A DNA stretch of 64,000 bases, taken from the NCBI GenBank assembly GCA_943737045.1, contig CALSFV010000300.1, positions 372,001 to 436,000 of the forward strand, in the 5' to 3' direction. Numbering within the stretch: position 1 is the first letter of the stretch; every line of letters begins with the position of its first letter. Under the pieces are notes generated by a model. The model saw nothing but the letters and a program-made list of their open reading frames with translations. It ran no database searches and had not been told where the DNA came from. Origin of the DNA: Parapristionchus giblindavisi (taxonomy: Eukaryota > Nematoda > Chromadorea > Rhabditida > Diplogasteridae). The position numbers and the translations under genes are program-made. Positions 45,101 to 51,100 of this stretch are shown here, piece by piece.

Positions 45101-48100
45101 TTAAATTGTCACACTTTATACGGGTACGGTAGCTACGACCGTTATCGATTTATTCGTTGTTTCATAGTCAGATACTGTTGTTTCAGGAGACCATTGCTAA
45201 GATCAAGGAGAACGGTGGCTAGCCGCATATACGACTCGTGTGTTCGGTAGGTAGTCAATATCGTACATCGTAATGAATAAATGGCTAAAATAGCGGTCAA
45301 TAACTGGGAATTTCTTCGGTTCCTGGCCACCCCCCCCCCAGAACCCCTCTCCTCAAAATGGGAGAGCTCTGGACTGAACCGGAGAGAAGGAATCGAATAT
45401 TTTTATAGTGGAATGGTGGTGATATGAAAATAAAATTGGATTAGGATGAGAGAGTATGGGAAAGGAGGAGTCAAAACTCTCATTTCATTGTTCTGTCAAT
45501 CATGATGCGGTTGGTTTTACCACAACCGAGAAGAGGGTCTGTTACTATGCGAAATGATAGCGAGAAGAGAGAGGAGGGGGGGGGGTGGCCAGAAATCGAA
45601 GAAGTGCCAATAACTGTTGTGTACTGTAACTTTGTAAGTCGAGATGGAAGAGTGTGTTTTATCCCCTGTAACCATGCAATTTAGGGGCCCTCACCGGATT
45701 TTTTTAGATAGTGGGTTGATCTAGAAAAATCTCTCACATAAAAAAAATATAGTGTGTGGATCGTAGAAAGGATGACTATAAATGCTAAAGGTCACAAAGT
45801 GTTTAGTCCTCGTAAATGATAAGTCTTCAGTTGATCTTCCTTCCCGAGTTCCTCTCGTCACCACTCACGTCTCAACTACGAGGACTTTGTGCGCGGTTGT
45901 CATCTGGGCGTCTTCCCCTCGTACTACGAACCATGGAGATGCACACCCGGAGAGTGCGTGATTTTCTCTCTGTGATTTGTACCGATGATACACAAATTAT
46001 TATGTTTCGTTTGTTGGCTATCGCCTAATTATACTTTGCCGTTTATTCAATTCGATGTTTCTATTAGAAAATATTTTTGTCACTTTGAGACTGACAGAAA
46101 AGCCTTTAAATTCCATGTTTGACTATTTAAAATTGTTTATAAATAACTTGTATAAACATATTTGTCCATGCCGTCGTTGTTCCGAAATATGCTAATAATA
46201 ATGAAAATAATATATAAATTTGTAAATTGGCAAAACAAAATTTGCAAATGTGTCACATTGTAGTAGTACGTTCAAACGGATGAATTATGTGGTCCGAAAA
46301 AAATGACACACCGGACTTAATCTGACCCTACGAAACGGGTTACGGTAGTTTACGGTAAGCCAAAATCATATTTGCGAACACAGTGCTCATTCCCGCGATA
46401 ATTACTAAATCTGACATAACGCAACCAATCTGACCCACTGGACTGGGTTACTGTAGGTTACGGTAGGTGGATTACGGTAGATTATGGTGGCTTCACTAAT
46501 GAGTTAACTTGGTATCTGTTTGAACCGGCTGAGCACCGCCCAACGCCCGGTAGTTCAGTTGTACACCAAACCCGTCTGGGGTACGCCGAACTCTCTAATA
46601 CTACTATATAAGCCCCAAGGACTATATAGGGGGAAGATGAAAGTTCGAAGAAAAGTTCGCATCTTTCTTCGCAAGTTTGTTGCGAAGTTTTCGGGCAATC
46701 TGCGAACTTTCCTTCGAAGTTTCTCGCAAACTTTGATAGATTGCATGGACCCCTGGTCGGAAATTTTGGGTACTCACTTAAACAAGGGATGATTTGTCCG
46801 AAAAAACAAAAATTTTGAATCAAAAAAGTGGTTTAGGAATCAACGCACATTCGATGCTAATAGTGAATTAGCAAGCACTGTGTACTCTAGACGTATAGCA
46901 GATTGTATTTAGACTTCATCTCAACAATTTGAGAAATTATTATTTTTTAAAGTTTTTTAAAAATTATTTTTTCTAATAGCCTGAGGGCACAAACAGGGAA
47001 TTTCAGCCGATTTGTGTAATATGGGCCGGGGGCACTCCTAACACCCAAGTATGGACTCCCAGTTATCATTGCTAGCTCACGTGTCCGGGGGTGGTCGAAT
47101 ATGATCGAGTCTTATGGCTCGTTAAAAAATAGTGGAAAACCGAAATCGGCGACTTTCCACCCCTTAAAAAAGTACCCGGAAAGTCGAAAATGGAAACACG
47201 GAATTTGAATTCGCGCGCGCGCAAAGAGGCGCGGGAATTCAAATTCCGACTTTCCGTCATCGATTTTTAGCAGTTAAAATGGAAATTCAACTTCCTGCTC
47301 GCTAAAATATGAAAATTCGCTGTCGGAAAGTCGGAATTTTAATTCCCGCACATCTTTGCGCGCGAACGAATTCAAATTTCTTTTTTTCCATTTTCGACTT
47401 TCCGGGTACTTTTTTAACGGGTGGAAAGTCGCCGATTTCGGTTTTCCACTATTTTTTAACGAGCCATTAGAGAACAGGCCTCTTACGACACCGGCTCAGT
47501 AAGATTCGAGGATTGAGCCACTGACCCCGGACATCGACCTCACCGATTTGGCTCAAAAAATTTTTGTGGATACCCCCATGGCCCCTATCACAAAATGGGT
47601 ATTCATTTGGGCTGGTTCCTTGAAACACAGATGTATCGGGTTCTCGAAATTTGAAAACTCGATTTTCGCCAAAAAAAGTGGAGCGACCTAGGTCCAATAT
47701 TAGTGTGGAATAATTACATATATGCCTATGCAACAAAAACTCGCTATTGGACGGTCCGGATATCCGATCGCAGACTGAGTTTTTAAGCTTCTCAAAACAT
47801 TCTAAATTTAATTAAAATTTTAAAACAAAAAAACGGCAGCCCAATTTTAGCCTCATTTTATAGAGCAAAAAAATTTTCAACATGAAAGTTGCCCTACTCG
47901 ACGAGCTCTTCAATATGAGTACAAACATGAGGGGGTTTGAAAACAAAAATATTTACGGGTCATCTTCAGGTTCATTTATCTCAAAACACAGGTCGATCGA
48001 TTTTTGATTTTTTGCCTTATTCGATGCGGATTTGTTTGCTCTATAAAATGAGGCCAAAATTGGGCTGCCGTTTTTTTGTTTTAAAATTTTTATTAAATTT

Positions 48101-51100
48101 AGAATGTTTTGAGAAGGTTAAAAAATCAGTTTGCGATCGGATATCCGGACCGTCCAATAGCGAGTTTTTGTTGCATAGGCATATATGTAATTATTCCACA
48201 CTAATATTGGACCTAGGTCGCTCCACTTTTTTTTGGCGAAAATCGAGTTTTCAAATTTCGAGAACCCTCCACATCTGTGTTTCAAGGATCCAGCCCAAAT
48301 GAATACCCATTTTGTGATATGGGCCATGGGGGTATCCACAAAAAAATGTTGAGCCAAATCGGAGAGGTCGATGTCCGGCACTATCTGGAATCTCACTGCG
48401 CCGGTGTATTAAATAAGAAAAAAAAACGAAAGATTCGTAACCGCTGTTAAATTTTTATGTTCATACAATATTAATGTTTTTTTTTATTTGAGGGAGACGA
48501 ACTGTGCACTCTTTTCGACATCATGATCCATCCTTCCCTTGAGAGGTACACTGTATCGAAAGATTAATTATCGATTTTTTAATCATTAAAGAAGGGGAAC
48601 CAGGAGATTTGATGTGCGCTATAACGTGGGAGATAGGAAGTGACCTTATGTTCTCTATCAGAATTGAGAGATTCAGAGAGTAGCTAAGTGGTTACATGCC
48701 AGCGTTTGTAACCGTGTCACGCGGGTTCGAATCCCGTTTGCAATTTTCTATATATTTTCAAAAACTCGCGCATTTCCCTGGACCTGAGTGAACTTTAATC
48801 CCGGGTTTACGGTATTCCGGGGCATATAAAATTTTAGAGAAAATTGTTTTTGTAAACAGGGAGATGTGATCTATAGTTCTGCCTGGCCAGTTTAGTCACG
48901 AAAAAACTCGAGGGTCCCCTTCTTTAACGATTTTTGAATTATCGATTCATAGAAGTGCCCCTACGAATTGTCCTTACTCCTTAGTTAGCGCAAAAAGATA
49001 AAAAGATGCAGAGTATTATGGAGGCAAATTTGATATAAATCGATAATATGTCTATATAATAAATCTAATGAGTATATAAATCGCTCAAATTCCTTTGTTA
49101 AAACAAATGCGACATACCTCTTGGAAAGTTATCAGCAAAGTAGCAATTGTTATTTATATATCAATTTTTATTACTGTAATAGTGTCATTAAGACTACCAT
49201 TGTTATCGTTTGGATATATTCATAAACGAATGGTGAAGATTCTAGAAGATTTGGACAATGGCAAGCAGGTACCGTTATCTCGAGCGCAATCTACGGTCCT
49301 CCTCTTTTCTGTCAATCGAGCAACCCGCTTGAGCTGTCTTTTCACAATTCACGATTTCATTTTTCGTGAAATATCACTTTCATGAAAGTTGAAGGGTTCT
49401 TCCGTGGGTGTAGATTTTTTTTCAATTTTTTTTCGATTTCACAAGTAAATTTTATACGGACACTTTACCTGGAGCTATTATTGTGTATGGAACTCGGCAA
49501 AAATATTATTGACAAACCTGACCTCCTACTCAAGTACCACATACCTATCCATAGTCGTCCTTCCAATATAGACTAATCTCTGAATCTTTCAAGAATTTAA
49601 TTCAATTTAATTTAACTTACAATATCATAAATCCAAAAGATGTGACATCATTTGAAACGACAGTTAAATGAATGGGGAAGGGAGGAGGGGAGTACAGGCC
49701 AGGGTTATGCGGAAATTTTTCGACCGGAAAAATTTTCCGGTTTTTCCGACTCCTTTTCGGAAATTTTTCCGACCGGAAAATTTTCCGAGAAAAAACCGGA
49801 AAACCGGAAAAAATTATACTGTACAGAGTAAAAATACTTATGAAACACAACATTTGGAGATGTTTTGGTCATTTTTATCAGACTGGTCATAGTTCTTACC
49901 CATGATTCGCTAATAATATTCAATAATCACGTATTGCATTGTTGTTCCTTAACGTGAACATTCAACTCCTAGGATTCTAAGCTTCACATTGTTCGTTAAT
50001 ATGTTTTAAGATGATTGTTATCTTTTATTTGCAGCTAAATGATTTTTGATCATTACTATGTTTACTTTGATCGTTTTGAAAGTAATTGTTAGACAAAACA
50101 CTAGAAAATGCGTTTTCAGATTTTTTCCGGATTTTCCGGTTTTTCCGGATTTTTTCCGGTTTTTTAGACCGAAAAAAAAGTTTTCGGAAATTTTTTCCGA
50201 GAATTATTTTTCGCACAACCCTGGTACAGGCATATTCATAATGTTTATTTCTTTGCAGCTGGTCGAATATGTTGATACGAAAGAGGTTACTGAACTTTGG
50301 CCCGATGAAATACGAAGGTTATTGGCCTTATAATATACGCATGATTATTCGGTTCGAGAGTATCCAGCCGCAGCCAAAATGTGTTTCTATGGTTAGAGAG
50401 AGATTGCCTAACAATGTAAGATTGTAAGCGAAAAAAGTGGGTAGATCACAGCGCGAGGAGGAAGGGAGGGAAATGGGGTGGGTTGATCGATAGAATACTT
50501 TTACAGCGTTTAGCAGCAGTAGAAAGGCGATTTCACAAGTAAATTTTATACGGACAATAGAATGATGCGAAACAATGAGAGAGACATTGACATTCTGCTC
50601 TCGAACCAAAATAAGGCCACGCGTAGTCTAATCGAATGCTTGAACACTGAATTGACTATGATTATACCATTGAACAGGGCCTACTTCGATTCTCGAGATA
50701 TATATACTATACCTGCTTACGTGCGTATATTATTATTGATTAATTAATTTTTATTATTAGTGTTTTTTTTTTAAAAACCTTTAAAATACAAAATTCTCCT
50801 ATTTTCGATCTCTTAGGAGATCACAGTCGCCGAAAGATCATCTGTAATGGAACGTAACGAGATGGAATTCATGTATGATTTGCTACCGGAGAACATCGTA
50901 TTGAGTCCGCTTGGAAATGCTGAGGATGCGGTGGACGCTGAAACTACCACGGAAGAGGATCTCACTCGGTCAGCATCGTCATCAGCATCAGAATCGTCAT
51001 CATCAGCGTTGTCATCGTCATCACCAGCATCATTAGCATCGTCATCGACAACGTTGCCATTCTCCGCGTGGACATCGGCATGGTTGTCATCGACAGCACT

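Larger units (their letters stand above)
37283..46752 (+). mobile_element. E3: CTG-target transposon carrying glycogen synthase exons
   Basis: Termini TGGCCCATGCAATCTATC and GATAGATTGCATGGACCC, flanked by CTG (37280-37282, 46753-46755) inside T2, whose empty site is known. Left subterminal block matches E2 (GAGCAGCTGAAAAACATGTT, CACTTATTATTTACACGAAA). Right ~0.95 kb matches E1. Minus the LTR element and the MITE at 45307 its own length is about 3.7 kb. Cargo: exon-like blocks at 37923 and 43716, and a glycogen synthase pseudogene. No transposase recognised. Confidence 0.8.
36530..47482. mobile_element. T2: TTAA element, exploded by nested insertions
   Basis: Left TTAA 36526-36529 (shared with P1). 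Right end GAACAGGCCTC followed by TTAC at 47483-47486, a one-base variant. Its own sequence is 36530-37279 plus 46753-47114 plus 47470-47482. Removing E3 (with CTG) and the hairpin 47115-47466 (with TTA) leaves ~1125 bp, close to the 1103 bp of T1. The join AATACCTGGTCGG equals the uninterrupted sister sequence at ~58840. Confidence 0.8.

Noticed and set aside
48683..48745. Functional tRNA gene
   Set aside because: A- and B-boxes and the T-arm are present, but I could not draw an anticodon arm or acceptor stem.
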